DNA of 64,000 bases. Origin: Oscillospiraceae bacterium. Its GTDB lineage: Bacteria; Bacillota; Clostridia; Oscillospirales; Ruminococcaceae. The stretch is taken from NCBI GenBank assembly GCA_900768125.1, contig CAAGBS010000024.1:36510-100509 (forward strand), read 5' to 3'. Each line of letters opens with the position of its first letter. Position 1 is the first letter of the stretch. The translations under genes and the position numbers were made by a program. The notes beneath the pieces are model-generated. The model made no database searches and was not told the DNA's origin. It worked only from the letters and a program-made list of their open reading frames with translations. Of the stretch, positions 25,667-33,040 are shown piece by piece.

Positions 25667-25981
25667 ATGTTTACTGAACTCACAAATCAGAACTACAGCG
25701 AAATTTTTTCAACCGAAAAACCGCTGGTTGTTGAATTTTATTCCCCGACCTGCGCACACTGCAAGCGCACCGAAGCAGGTCTCGCCGAGGCAGCCGAGGA
25801 ACAGGGCGAAAACGCCGTGATCGCGAAGTGCGACATCACAGCTGAACCCGCTCTGGCTCAGCGGTATGATGTCACCCAGCTTCCCACGCTGCTCTTTATA
25901 AAGAACGGCGATATCCGCGAGAAGCTGACCGGCTTCACCCACAAGCTCATCATCGCTGAGAACATCAAGAAGCTGAAATGA
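25667..25981 (+). CDS. Thioredoxin-like protein with a CAHC active site
   Basis: This 104-residue cytoplasmic thiol-disulfide protein has thioredoxin length and fold: VEFYSPTCAHCKRTE with redox cysteines at 29 and 32, then the cis-proline loop QLPTLLFIKNG. The CAHC motif differs from the CGPC of housekeeping thioredoxin and should make it more oxidising. It is monocistronic, has a perfect operator at its start site, and faces a thioredoxin-reductase-like gene that is under the same type of operator. The pair probably supplies electrons in the sulfur pathway, which is inference. Confidence 0.9.
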   Translation: MFTELTNQNYSEIFSTEKPLVVEFYSPTCAHCKRTEAGLAEAAEEQGENAVIAKCDITAEPALAQRYDVTQLPTLLFIKNGDIREKLTGFTHKLIIAENIKKLK

Positions 25982-26025
25982 TCCAGCCGGACTGGCGGCG
26001 GGATAACCTCCCGCCGGGTGTTCAG

Positions 26026-26925
26026 TCAGCGCTGTGAGAGATATTTTTCCGCAGAATTGACCGCGTTCGCGCCGTCCGCAGCGGCTGTTATCACCTGCCG
26101 CAGCGGAGTTGTGCGGACGTCCCCCGCCGCGAAAATTCCCGGCGCTGAGGTCACGCAGTCCTCGCCAGCGACAACGTAGCCGGACTTATCCAGTTCGCAC
26201 ACGCCTTTCAGCGGCGCGGTTCCCGGAACGCTTCCGATCGCCGCGAAGATACCGTCAACATCAAGGTGCTTTTCAGCGCCGCCCTGGGTGTAATTGATGC
26301 CGTCAGCCTTGGCTTCCCCGGTAACCTCCGTCAGCACCGCGCCCAGCACGGGAACGATGTTAGCGGTCTCGCCGACCTGCTTCTGCAGGGTCTTGTTGGC
26401 GCGGAACTCATCGCGGCGGTGGACGAGGTACACGGTCTTCGCGAGCTTTGAGAGGTACAGCGCGTCTCCGAGCGCGGTGTCTCCCCCGCCGATGACTGCA
26501 ACGGTCTTTTCCTTATAAAAGAAGCCGTCGCACACCGCGCAGTAGGAAATGCGCTCCTTGTCGCCGCCGGGAACTCCGAGCTTACGGTGGGACGCTCCTG
26601 CGGCGTAGATAACCGCTTTCGCCGTCCGGGAAGTCCCGTCTGCGAAGTTCACGCGCCAGTTCTCGCCGTCCCTTTCGATGGCGGCGACTTCCGCGTCCAG
26701 AAACTCGGCGCCCAGCGCTTCCGCATGGCTGCGGAACTTCTCGCCGAGGTCGTAGCCGCTCACGCCGTAAAGTCCCGGGTAGTTGTCCACACGCTCGGTG
26801 ACAGCTATCTGACCGGTGCTCATATAGTCCTTTTCTATCACTGCCAGCGAAAGCTGTGCACGCTTGCCGTAGATCGCAGCGGACAGCCCCGCAGGACCGC
26901 TTCCTATTATCAGTATATCGTACAT
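26026..26925 (-). CDS. trxB: Thioredoxin-reductase-like FAD/NAD(P)H oxidoreductase
   Basis: This 299-residue flavoprotein passes electrons from NAD(P)H through FAD to a CxxC pair. The FAD site is IIGSGPAGLSAAIYG, the redox cysteines are C129 and C132 (ISYCAVCDGF), the NAD(P) site is VIGGGDTALGDA, and HRRDEFRANK suggests NADPH. The C-terminal FAD block is GIFAAGDVRTTPLRQ. It is convergent with the CAHC thioredoxin gene and has its own promoter plus a sulfur operator. A genome may have several TrxB-like enzymes, so it may serve the neighbouring thioredoxins rather than be the main reductase. Confidence 0.9.
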   Translation of the reverse strand: MYDILIIGSGPAGLSAAIYGKRAQLSLAVIEKDYMSTGQIAVTERVDNYPGLYGVSGYDLGEKFRSHAEALGAEFLDAEVAAIERDGENWRVNFADGTSRTAKAVIYAAGASHRKLGVPGGDKERISYCAVCDGFFYKEKTVAVIGGGDTALGDALYLSKLAKTVYLVHRRDEFRANKTLQKQVGETANIVPVLGAVLTEVTGEAKADGINYTQGGAEKHLDVDGIFAAIGSVPGTAPLKGVCELDKSGYVVAGEDCVTSAPGIFAAGDVRTTPLRQVITAAADGANAVNSAEKYLSQR

Positions 26926-26947
26926 TTTGTCCTCCTCGTTTACAAAA

Positions 26948-26964
26948 CCTATCTGATTACTTGT
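26948..26964 (-). promoter_or_regulatory. Sulfur-operator palindrome, trxB
   Basis: CCTATC-TGATT-ACTTGT on the plus strand. One half is perfect and the other is weak. It lies right after the -10 on the minus strand, the same place as at 25616. Confidence 0.6.
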
Positions 26965-26965
26965 T

Positions 26966-26994
26966 ATTTTATATTATTATTCCCCGTTTGTCAA
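26966..26994 (-). promoter_or_regulatory. Promoter of the trxB-like gene
   Basis: On the minus strand TTGACA (26989-26994), 17 bases, TAAAAT (26966-26971). Confidence 0.85.
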
Positions 26995-27053
26995 GAGATA
27001 TAATTTATTTATAACCGGCAATAGAAATTCTGAATAGGTAAATAAATACAAAA

Positions 27054-27070
27054 CCTATTGACATGATATG
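27054..27070 (+). promoter_or_regulatory. Sulfur-operator palindrome, metY operon
   Basis: CCTATT-GACAT-GATATG overlaps the -35 box of the metY promoter, so binding would exclude RNA polymerase. Same 6-5-6 layout as the other sites. Confidence 0.7.
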
Positions 27071-27086
27071 CTTTGCGGTGTATAAT
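27058..27086 (+). promoter_or_regulatory. Promoter of the seven-gene sulfur operon
   Basis: TTGACA (27058-27063), 17 bases, TATAAT (27081-27086): full consensus, about 27 bases from the likely start of transcription to the metY ATG. Confidence 0.92.
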
Positions 27087-27119
27087 AGGGAACATAAACA
27101 AACGGTATGGAGTGATAAT

Positions 27120-28346
27120 ATGAATTTCAACACAAAGCTGCTTCACGGCGGCTTCAGGCAGGACGCTGCGACCGGCTCCACGCTGGCACCGATATATCAG
27201 GTCAGCGCGTTCGCGCATGAGAGCGCGGAAAAGCTGGAAGCGGTATTCAACAGCCGCGCGCCCGGATTTGCGTACACGCGTATCAGCAACCCGACAGTAG
27301 CAAGCTTTGAGAACCGCATGAACGCCTTGGAAAAGGGGCTTGGCGCTGTAGCCTGTTCCTCGGGAATGGCGGCGGTCACTCTTTCGATGCTGAATATTCT
27401 TGAAGCAGGAGATGAGGTGATAGCCGGCGCTGGGCTGTTCGGCGGAACGATAGACCTCTTTGTCGACCTGAAAGCATTCGGCATAACAACGCGATTTGCA
27501 GAGCATGTCACTGCCGAGGACATTCTCCCGCTGATAAACGAGAAGACCAGGGCGGTGTTCGCAGAGCTTATCGGCAATCCGGGACTGGAGATAGTCGATC
27601 TGAAAGCGGTCTCGGTGCTGTGCCGCGAGCACGGTATACCGCTTATAATAGACAGCACCACCGCAACTCCGTACCTGATAAATCCGTTCGAATTTGGCGC
27701 GGATATCGTGGTGCACTCCACTTCGAAATACATAAACGGCGGCGGAAACTCGATAAGCGGCGTGATAATCGACAGCGGAAAATTCCCCTGGGATTTTGAA
27801 AAGCACACCGCGCTTGCGGAATACAAAAAGATGGGCAAACTCGCGTACCTCGCGAAGCTGCGCGGCGGGCTGTGGCGAAATGTAGGCGCGTGTCTGGCTC
27901 CGATGAACGCATTCATGAACTCGGTCGGAATGGAGACCCTCGGTCTTCGAATGGAGCGCTGCTGCGAAAATGCGCTGGCGCTGGCGGAGTTCTTCCGTGA
28001 CACTGACGGCGTGGAGCCTAACTACCCGGCGCTCCCGGACAACACGTATCACGCGCTGTGCGAAAGCCAGCTGAAAGGTAAAGGCGGCGCGATACTTACC
28101 ATAAGGGCTGGCAGCAAGGAGCGCGCATTCAGGCTGATAAACGGACTGAAACTCGCCACCAACGCAACGAACATAGGCGATGTCCGCACGCTGGTGATAC
28201 ACCCCTCCAGCACGATTTACGCCCACAGCAGCGAAAAGCAGAAGCAGACAGCCGGCGTTTTTGAAGACACTATAAGAATAAGCGTCGGAATTGAAGATAA
28301 AGAAGACCTCATCTCCGATTTCAGACAGGCGATAGAGGCGCTGTAA
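27120..28346 (+). CDS. metY: O-acetylhomoserine/O-acetylserine sulfhydrylase (MetY type)
   Basis: This 408-residue PLP enzyme of the Cys/Met metabolism family places sulfide, or sulfur from a carrier protein, on O-acetylhomoserine or O-acetylserine. Visible blocks are FNTKLLHGG, APIYQVSAF, YTRISNPTV, ACSSGMAAVTL and HSTSKYINGGG, with the PLP lysine in the last. ATG 27120 is chosen because GGAG lies 8 bases upstream; an earlier ATG at 27063 overlaps the promoter. It is the first gene of the operon that includes a sulfur carrier and its enzymes, so it is probably the final acceptor step. Homocysteine is the more likely product; cysteine is possible. Confidence 0.9.
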   Translation: MNFNTKLLHGGFRQDAATGSTLAPIYQVSAFAHESAEKLEAVFNSRAPGFAYTRISNPTVASFENRMNALEKGLGAVACSSGMAAVTLSMLNILEAGDEVIAGAGLFGGTIDLFVDLKAFGITTRFAEHVTAEDILPLINEKTRAVFAELIGNPGLEIVDLKAVSVLCREHGIPLIIDSTTATPYLINPFEFGADIVVHSTSKYINGGGNSISGVIIDSGKFPWDFEKHTALAEYKKMGKLAYLAKLRGGLWRNVGACLAPMNAFMNSVGMETLGLRMERCCENALALAEFFRDTDGVEPNYPALPDNTYHALCESQLKGKGGAILTIRAGSKERAFRLINGLKLATNATNIGDVRTLVIHPSSTIYAHSSEKQKQTAGVFEDTIRISVGIEDKEDLISDFRQAIEAL

Positions 28347-28357
28347 GGAGAATCAGT

Positions 28358-29221
28358 ATGGCAACAGATTATGCTACCCTCAAAAAAGGCGGATTTATGC
28401 GCCAGAAGCAGAAGAACAACTTTTCCATCCGCCTGCGCGTGGTAGGCGGAAACCTCACCGCGAAGCAGCTTGCCGCTATCGCGGAGGTATCCGATAAATT
28501 CGGCGACGGCCACGTCCACCTGACCTCCCGCCAGAGCGTGGAAATACCGTTCATCAAGCTGGACGACATCGAGGAAGTCAAGGCGGCGCTCGCGCAGGGC
28601 GACGTTGAACCGGGCGTATGCGGACCCAGAGTGCGCACCATCACCGCCTGTCAGGGCGAAGCGATATGCCCCAGCGGCTGTATCGACACCTACGCCCTCG
28701 CAAAGGAACTGGACGACCGCTATTTCGCACGGGAGCTTCCGCACAAGTTCAAGTTCGGCATAACCGGCTGCCAGAACAACTGCCTGAAAGCTGAGGAAAA
28801 CGACCTCGGTATCAAGGGCGGCATTCAGGTAAAGTGGAAGGAAGACGCGTGCATAGGCTGCGGAGTCTGCGAGAAGGCATGCCGCCAGAATGCGATAAGC
28901 ATAACAGACGGAAAGGTCAGCGTTGACTACGACAAGTGCAACTTCTGCGGACGCTGCTTCAAGGCTTGTCCCACTGAAGCATGGGATACCGTGCACGGCT
29001 ATATAGTTTCATTCGGAGGACTTTTCGGCAACAGCATAAACAAGGGAGAAGCGATAATCCCGTTCATCGAGGACAAGGAAAAGCTGATGAAGATATGCGA
29101 CGCGGCTATAGTGTTCTTCGAGCAGAACGCAAAGTCCGGCGAGCGGTTCAAGTTCACCATCGACCGCGTAGGCAGGGAGAAATTCGAACAGGTTATCAAG
29201 GAGGCTTACAGCAATGGCTGA
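28358..29221 (+). CDS. Siroheme/4Fe-4S reductase with ferredoxin domain (AsrC/dissimilatory sulfite reductase-like)
   Basis: This 287-residue protein is of the sulfite/nitrite reductase family and probably reduces sulfite to sulfide. The siroheme-[4Fe-4S] cysteines are C98 and C104 (ACQGEAICPSGC) and C138 and C142 (GCQNNC). Two ferredoxin clusters follow: C165-IGCGVCEKAC and C194-NFCGRCFKAC. At 287 residues it is far shorter than assimilatory CysI or DsrA and close to AsrC or the clostridial small sulfite reductases. AsrA and AsrB partners are absent here, so its electrons must come from another donor, perhaps ferredoxin. It needs siroheme, which the hemA operon 8 kb away can make. The start has TAAGGAGAATCAGT upstream. 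Confidence 0.88.
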   Translation: MATDYATLKKGGFMRQKQKNNFSIRLRVVGGNLTAKQLAAIAEVSDKFGDGHVHLTSRQSVEIPFIKLDDIEEVKAALAQGDVEPGVCGPRVRTITACQGEAICPSGCIDTYALAKELDDRYFARELPHKFKFGITGCQNNCLKAEENDLGIKGGIQVKWKEDACIGCGVCEKACRQNAISITDGKVSVDYDKCNFCGRCFKACPTEAWDTVHGYIVSFGGLFGNSINKGEAIIPFIEDKEKLMKICDAAIVFFEQNAKSGERFKFTIDRVGREKFEQVIKEAYSNG

Positions 29222-29459
29222 TTACAATATCGACGATACCGTAGACATAACCGACGTAGTGTGCCCCACGACTTTCGTAAAGGCAAAGGTGGCGCTGGAG
29301 GAGCTTGGCGAGGGACAGATACTCTCCATCAGAATGAACGACGGCGAGCCTGTGCAGAACGTTCCCCGCAGCATCAAGGAAGAGGGTCACAAGATACTGA
29401 AACTCATCAACAACGAGGACGGCACCTACGACCTCATCGTGGAAAAGGTGGGCGACTAA
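29214..29459 (+). CDS. TusA/SirA-family sulfur carrier-like protein
   Basis: This 81-residue protein has the TusA fold pattern: DITDVVCPTTFVKAKVALEE with the conserved Cys-Pro (C17), then GQILSIRMNDGEPVQNVPRS. The usual CPxP motif is CPTT here, as in several anaerobe paralogs. TusA proteins pass persulfide sulfur between partners. It overlaps the reductase gene by 8 bases and its stop overlaps the next start. It could move sulfur between the reductase and the carrier system; this is inferred from position. Confidence 0.85.
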   Translation: MADYNIDDTVDITDVVCPTTFVKAKVALEELGEGQILSIRMNDGEPVQNVPRSIKEEGHKILKLINNEDGTYDLIVEKVGD

Positions 29460-29764
29460 TGGCTGTAAAATCAACGAACGAAAGTTTCCCGCAGGACATC
29501 GCGCAGGGACTGGTGCTGGCGGATTTCTACTCCGATTCCTGCATTCCCTGCAAGAGAATGTCCCCGGTACTGGCGGAGCTTGAGAAGGAAAATCCCGAAG
29601 TTAAGCTGGTGAAGCTCAACATAAATTTCGGCGCTGAGACAGCCGCAAAATATGAGGTCGCCTCAGTTCCCACGCTGGTTTTCTTCAGGGACGGCAGCGA
29701 GGTGCAGAGGATAAGCGGCGCAGTCAGGAAAGCGCAGATAGAAGAAATATTAAAGACGATATAA
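29459..29764 (+). CDS. Thioredoxin-family protein with a CIPC active site
   Basis: This 101-residue thioredoxin-like protein has redox cysteines 28 and 31 in SDSCIPCKRM, and a cis-proline loop in VASVPTLVFFRDG. ATG 29459 overlaps the TAA of the TusA-like gene; the same frame is open further upstream, but that part lies inside the TusA-like gene. It probably reduces disulfides or persulfides formed on the neighbours in this operon. Confidence 0.9.
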   Translation: MAVKSTNESFPQDIAQGLVLADFYSDSCIPCKRMSPVLAELEKENPEVKLVKLNINFGAETAAKYEVASVPTLVFFRDGSEVQRISGAVRKAQIEEILKTI

Positions 29765-29775
29765 GGAGTACAACT

Positions 29776-29982
29776 ATGACTATCACAGTAACAGGCGTAA
29801 AGAAAGAAGCAGCAGACGGACTGACCCTCGCACAGCTGGTCGTTGACGAAAGGGTGGAGACCCCCGAGTATGTCACCGCAAGCGTTAACGATGATTTCGT
29901 ATCCTCCAGCAGCTTTGAAGACACAGTCCTCAAGGACGGAGACAACGTAGAGTTCATCTATTTCATGGGAGGCGGTCAGTAA
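29776..29982 (+). CDS. ThiS/MoaD-like sulfur carrier protein ending GGGQ (HcyS-like)
   Basis: This 68-residue ubiquitin-fold carrier starts MTITVTGV, has LTLAQLVVDERVE and DGDNVEFIYF, and ends MGGGQ. ThiS and MoaD end at the Gly-Gly that is adenylated and thiocarboxylated, whereas here a Gln follows the glycines. In the known Wolinella system HcyS is made with one extra C-terminal residue that the JAMM peptidase HcyD removes. A JAMM gene lies two genes downstream. AAGGAG precedes the ATG and the stop overlaps the activase start by one base. Confidence 0.88.
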   Translation: MTITVTGVKKEAADGLTLAQLVVDERVETPEYVTASVNDDFVSSSSFEDTVLKDGDNVEFIYFMGGGQ

Positions 29983-30794
29983 TGGCATTCACAAACGAAC
30001 AGCTCGAGCGCTACTCCCGTCACATCATTCTGAAAGAAGTCGGCGCGAAGGGGCAGAAGAAGCTGCTCAACGCCAGGGTGCTGATAATCGGCGCGGGCGG
30101 TCTGGGCGCTCCTGCGGCGCTTTACCTCGCGGCTGCGGGCGTAGGCACCATCGGTATCGCCGACGCTGACGAGGTGGACCTCTCCAACCTCCAGCGCCAG
30201 GTCATTCACACCACCGCCGATGTCGGCAAGGCTAAGGTGCAGTCCGCAAAGGAGACGATGGAAGCCATCAACCCTGATGTCAAGGTCAACACCTACCGCA
30301 CGTTCATCGACAGCGAAAATATCCTTGATATCATCAAGGATTACGATTTCGTCATCGACGGCACCGACAACTTCCCGGCAAAGTTCCTGATAAACGACGC
30401 GTGCGTAATGGCTAAGAAGCCGTTCTCACACGCGGGTATAATCCGCTTCAAGGGTCAGCTGATGACCTACGTTCCCGGACAGGGTCCCTGCTACCGCTGC
30501 GTATTCAAGAACCCGCCGCCCAAGGACGCAGTTCCCACCTGCAAGCAGGCGGGAGTTATCGGCGCGATGGGCGGCGTTATCGGCAGTTTGCAGGCTATGG
30601 AAGCTATAAAGTACATTCTCGGCGTCGGCGACCTGCTGACCGGATATCTGCTGACCTACGACGCGCTGAAGATGGAGTTCCGCAAGATAAAGCTGCCGTC
30701 CGACACCAGCAAATGCCCGATATGCGGCGAACACCCGACAATTACAAAGCTCATCGACTATGAGCAGGCTGAATGCGATGGAGTTCATTTATGA
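29982..30794 (+). CDS. ThiF/MoeB-family carrier-protein adenylyltransferase (HcyF-like)
   Basis: This 270-residue E1-like enzyme adenylates the Gly-Gly end of a small carrier. The ATP site is VLIIGAGGLGAPAALYLAAAG, followed by DADEVDLSNLQRQ and the DGTDNF loop. Zinc cysteines are C170/C173 and C245/C248. C187 (PTCKQAGV) sits where ThiF and MoeB have their active-site cysteine. There is no rhodanese domain, so sulfur must come from elsewhere. It is tightly packed between the carrier and the peptidase genes. HcyF-like is the best fit by context; MoeB for molybdopterin is less likely because no moa or moe genes are near. Confidence 0.9.
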   Translation: MAFTNEQLERYSRHIILKEVGAKGQKKLLNARVLIIGAGGLGAPAALYLAAAGVGTIGIADADEVDLSNLQRQVIHTTADVGKAKVQSAKETMEAINPDVKVNTYRTFIDSENILDIIKDYDFVIDGTDNFPAKFLINDACVMAKKPFSHAGIIRFKGQLMTYVPGQGPCYRCVFKNPPPKDAVPTCKQAGVIGAMGGVIGSLQAMEAIKYILGVGDLLTGYLLTYDALKMEFRKIKLPSDTSKCPICGEHPTITKLIDYEQAECDGVHL

Positions 30795-31201
30795 TAAAGC
30801 TATCAAGGTCTGATTACGAAAAGATACTCGCCCACGCTGAAAAGGAGCTTCCGGACGAAGCCTGCGGTCTTATCGCGGGAACTATAGAGGGCGGCGACAA
30901 GCTGATAAAGAAAGTGTATCTGCTCACTAACACCGACCATTCCAACGAACATTTCAGCATGGACCCAAAAGAGCAGCTTGCGGCTATAAAGGACATGCGC
31001 GCGAACGGATTAGTCCCGCTCGGCAACTGGCACAGCCACCCGGAGTCGCCGTCAAGACCGTCCGAGGAAGACAAGCGGCTTGCCTATGACAGCAAGGCAA
31101 GCTACATGATACTTTCGCTGATGGACAGGAGCGCCCCGGTGCTCAATTCTTTCCATATCTCCGGAGCGGACGCGGAAAAGGAACAGCTTGAAATTATCTG
31201 A
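30791..31201 (+). CDS. JAMM/MPN+ metallopeptidase (HcyD/Mec-like)
   Basis: This 136-residue zinc peptidase has the full JAMM motif: E23 in DEACGLIAG, then H81-S-H83-P with the distal PS and D94 in HSHPESPSRPSEED. Related enzymes (Mec, HcyD, QbsD) trim residues behind Gly-Gly of sulfur carriers or release an amino acid joined to it. ATG 30791 overlaps the previous stop and has GGAG 7 bases upstream; an ATG at 30773 lacks one. The likely job is removal of the Gln from the GGGQ carrier. It is the last gene of the operon. Confidence 0.9.
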   Translation: MIKLSRSDYEKILAHAEKELPDEACGLIAGTIEGGDKLIKKVYLLTNTDHSNEHFSMDPKEQLAAIKDMRANGLVPLGNWHSHPESPSRPSEEDKRLAYDSKASYMILSLMDRSAPVLNSFHISGADAEKEQLEII

Positions 31202-31206
31202 TGATA

Positions 31207-31240
31207 TAAGCGCTGACAGCTGATGCCAGCGCTTATTTTT
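31207..31240 (+). terminator. Terminator of the sulfur operon
   Basis: TAAGCGCTG (31207-31215) pairs with CAGCGCTTA (31227-31235), followed by TTTTT. Confidence 0.85.
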
Positions 31241-31300
31241 ACAATTCTGAAAAGAATACGTCCCAGTTCAACAAAACAAGCGTTTTTTCGCATATTTCTC

Positions 31301-31329
31301 TTGACAATCGCGGTGTTGTTTGGTATAAT
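31301..31329 (+). promoter_or_regulatory. Promoter of the ilvBNC genes
   Basis: TTGACA (31301-31306), 17 bases, TATAAT (31324-31329). The sulfur palindrome is absent. The leader of about 80 bases shows no T-box or attenuator that I recognise. Confidence 0.88.
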
Positions 31330-31413
31330 AATACCGTATAGAATAATGAAATTTGAGTGCGCCGCCAAGGTACGGCGTATGAAAGGAATGTCCAGAATTT
31401 GAGTAAGGTTCGT

Positions 31414-33027
31414 ATGACAGTGGCAAAGGCGATGACTGAATGTCTTGCCGCCGAGGGTATCTCGACCGTTTTCGGCTACCCGGGCGCAGCTATCTGCCCT
31501 TTTTATGATGAATTATACAAGACTGATATACGCCACATTCTCGTCCGCCATGAGGTGAACGGGGGTCATGCGGCAAGCGGTTACGCGCGTATCACCGGAA
31601 AGCCCGCGGTTGCCATCGCCACCAGCGGTCCGGGTGCGCTAAACCTTATCACCGCCATTGCCACCGCTTATATGGATTCAGTGCCGATGGTCGTCATCAC
31701 CGGTCAGGTCAACTCCGACCAGATAGGCCGCGACGTTTTCCAGGAGGCTGATATCACAGGTTCTGCGGAGCCTTTCGTAAAGCACAGCTACCTGCTGAAG
31801 CGTCCGGAGGACACCGCGGAGGTGTTCAAGCGCGCGTTCTACATTGCGGGCACCGGCAGACGCGGCCCTGTGCTGATAGACGTTCCGTTCGATGTCCAGA
31901 AAGCTGAAATAAATTTCGAATATCCCGAAACCGTGGATATCCGCAGCTATCGTCCCAGCAGCACCGGCAACGGCAACCAGATAAAGCGTGCGGCGGCGGC
32001 TATCGCAGAATCAAAGAAGCCGCTCATTCTCGCCGGCGGCGGATTGTTCACCGGTGACGCGGCAGCGCTCATGCGGCAGTTCGCTGAAAAGACCGATATC
32101 CCCGTAGTTTCCACTATGATGGGTCTCGGCGCTATCCCGACTGATTCCCCGCTGTTCTACGGAATGCTCGGAATGCACGGCTGCAAAGCTGCAAACAACG
32201 CAGTAAACACCTGCGATACGCTCATTCTGATGGGCGCAAGGGTAGGCGACCGAGCGATAGCGGCAATGAAGCAGCGCGATGACCTGACTGTTATCCACAT
32301 AGATATAGATCCCGCCGAAATAGGAAAGAACCTTGACGTTGATATCCCGATAGTCGGCGACCTGACGCTGGTTCTCGGACAGCTTCTTGAAGCAGTCAGC
32401 GGCGGCACGGACCGCACTGAATGGAAAAAGACGCTAAACGCACTGCGCGAGGACAAGGCTCCAGAGCCCGCTCCCGCAGGTCACGTTAATCCGAAGGCTT
32501 TCATCAAGGCGCTTGACAAGCAGCTGCCCGCTGACGCGGTCGTAGTTGCGGACGTAGGGCAGAATCAGATATGGACTGCACGCAACATCACCATCAACGG
32601 CGGCAGATTCCTGACGTCCGGCGGCATGGGCACGATGGGTTATTCCCTCCCCGCCGCGATAGGTGCGAAGCTTGCAGACCCGTCTAGACAGGTCGTTGCG
32701 GTATGCGGCGACGGCTCTTTCCAGATGCAGATGATGGAACTTGCCACCGCTGTTCAGCATGACGTTCCGGTCAAAGTCATCGTGATGAGAAACAACTACC
32801 TCGGCATGGTGCGCGAACTGCAGGAAAAAGCCTACGACAACAGACTGATGGCAGTTTCTATAGATGGAAGCCCCTGCTTCACAAAGCTCGCGGACGCCTA
32901 CGGTATCCCGAACGAGCTTGTGGACAGCCCCGATAAAATGGACGGCGCAATAAAGCGAATGCTGGAGTCCGACAGACCGTACCTCATAGAAGCCGCGGTC
33001 GAGGACTTTGAAAAGACGATTCTTTGA
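31414..33027 (+). CDS. ilvB: Acetolactate synthase, large subunit
   Basis: This 537-residue ThDP enzyme joins two pyruvates (or pyruvate and 2-oxobutyrate) in the first common step of valine, leucine and isoleucine synthesis. The ThDP glutamate is in LVRHEVNGGHAASGYAR, the FAD region is in the middle, and the metal site is VAVCGDGSFQMQMMELATA with NNYLGMVRELQ. The frame is open upstream to GTG 31357, with TTG 31399 as another option. I prefer ATG 31414 (TVAKAMTECLAAEGI), but its ribosome site (AAGG, 5 bases) is weak. The ilvN and ilvC genes follow. Confidence 0.93.
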   Translation: MTVAKAMTECLAAEGISTVFGYPGAAICPFYDELYKTDIRHILVRHEVNGGHAASGYARITGKPAVAIATSGPGALNLITAIATAYMDSVPMVVITGQVNSDQIGRDVFQEADITGSAEPFVKHSYLLKRPEDTAEVFKRAFYIAGTGRRGPVLIDVPFDVQKAEINFEYPETVDIRSYRPSSTGNGNQIKRAAAAIAESKKPLILAGGGLFTGDAAALMRQFAEKTDIPVVSTMMGLGAIPTDSPLFYGMLGMHGCKAANNAVNTCDTLILMGARVGDRAIAAMKQRDDLTVIHIDIDPAEIGKNLDVDIPIVGDLTLVLGQLLEAVSGGTDRTEWKKTLNALREDKAPEPAPAGHVNPKAFIKALDKQLPADAVVVADVGQNQIWTARNITINGGRFLTSGGMGTMGYSLPAAIGAKLADPSRQVVAVCGDGSFQMQMMELATAVQHDVPVKVIVMRNNYLGMVRELQEKAYDNRLMAVSIDGSPCFTKLADAYGIPNELVDSPDKMDGAIKRMLESDRPYLIEAAVEDFEKTIL

Positions 33028-33040
33028 CGGGGGTGCATGC

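Noticed and set aside
27009..28226. A 405-codon minus-strand frame opposite metY
   Set aside because: It covers the metY promoter and gene without a ribosome site or recognisable domain.
29982..30794. MoeB for molybdopterin synthesis
   Set aside because: No moaD, moaE or other molybdopterin gene is near, while the carrier and JAMM neighbours fit the HcyF-type role.
31379..31402. Tiny frame MKGMSRI before ilvB as an attenuator leader peptide
   Set aside because: It has a single Ile and no Val or Leu run, and no paired antiterminator/terminator hairpins are visible.
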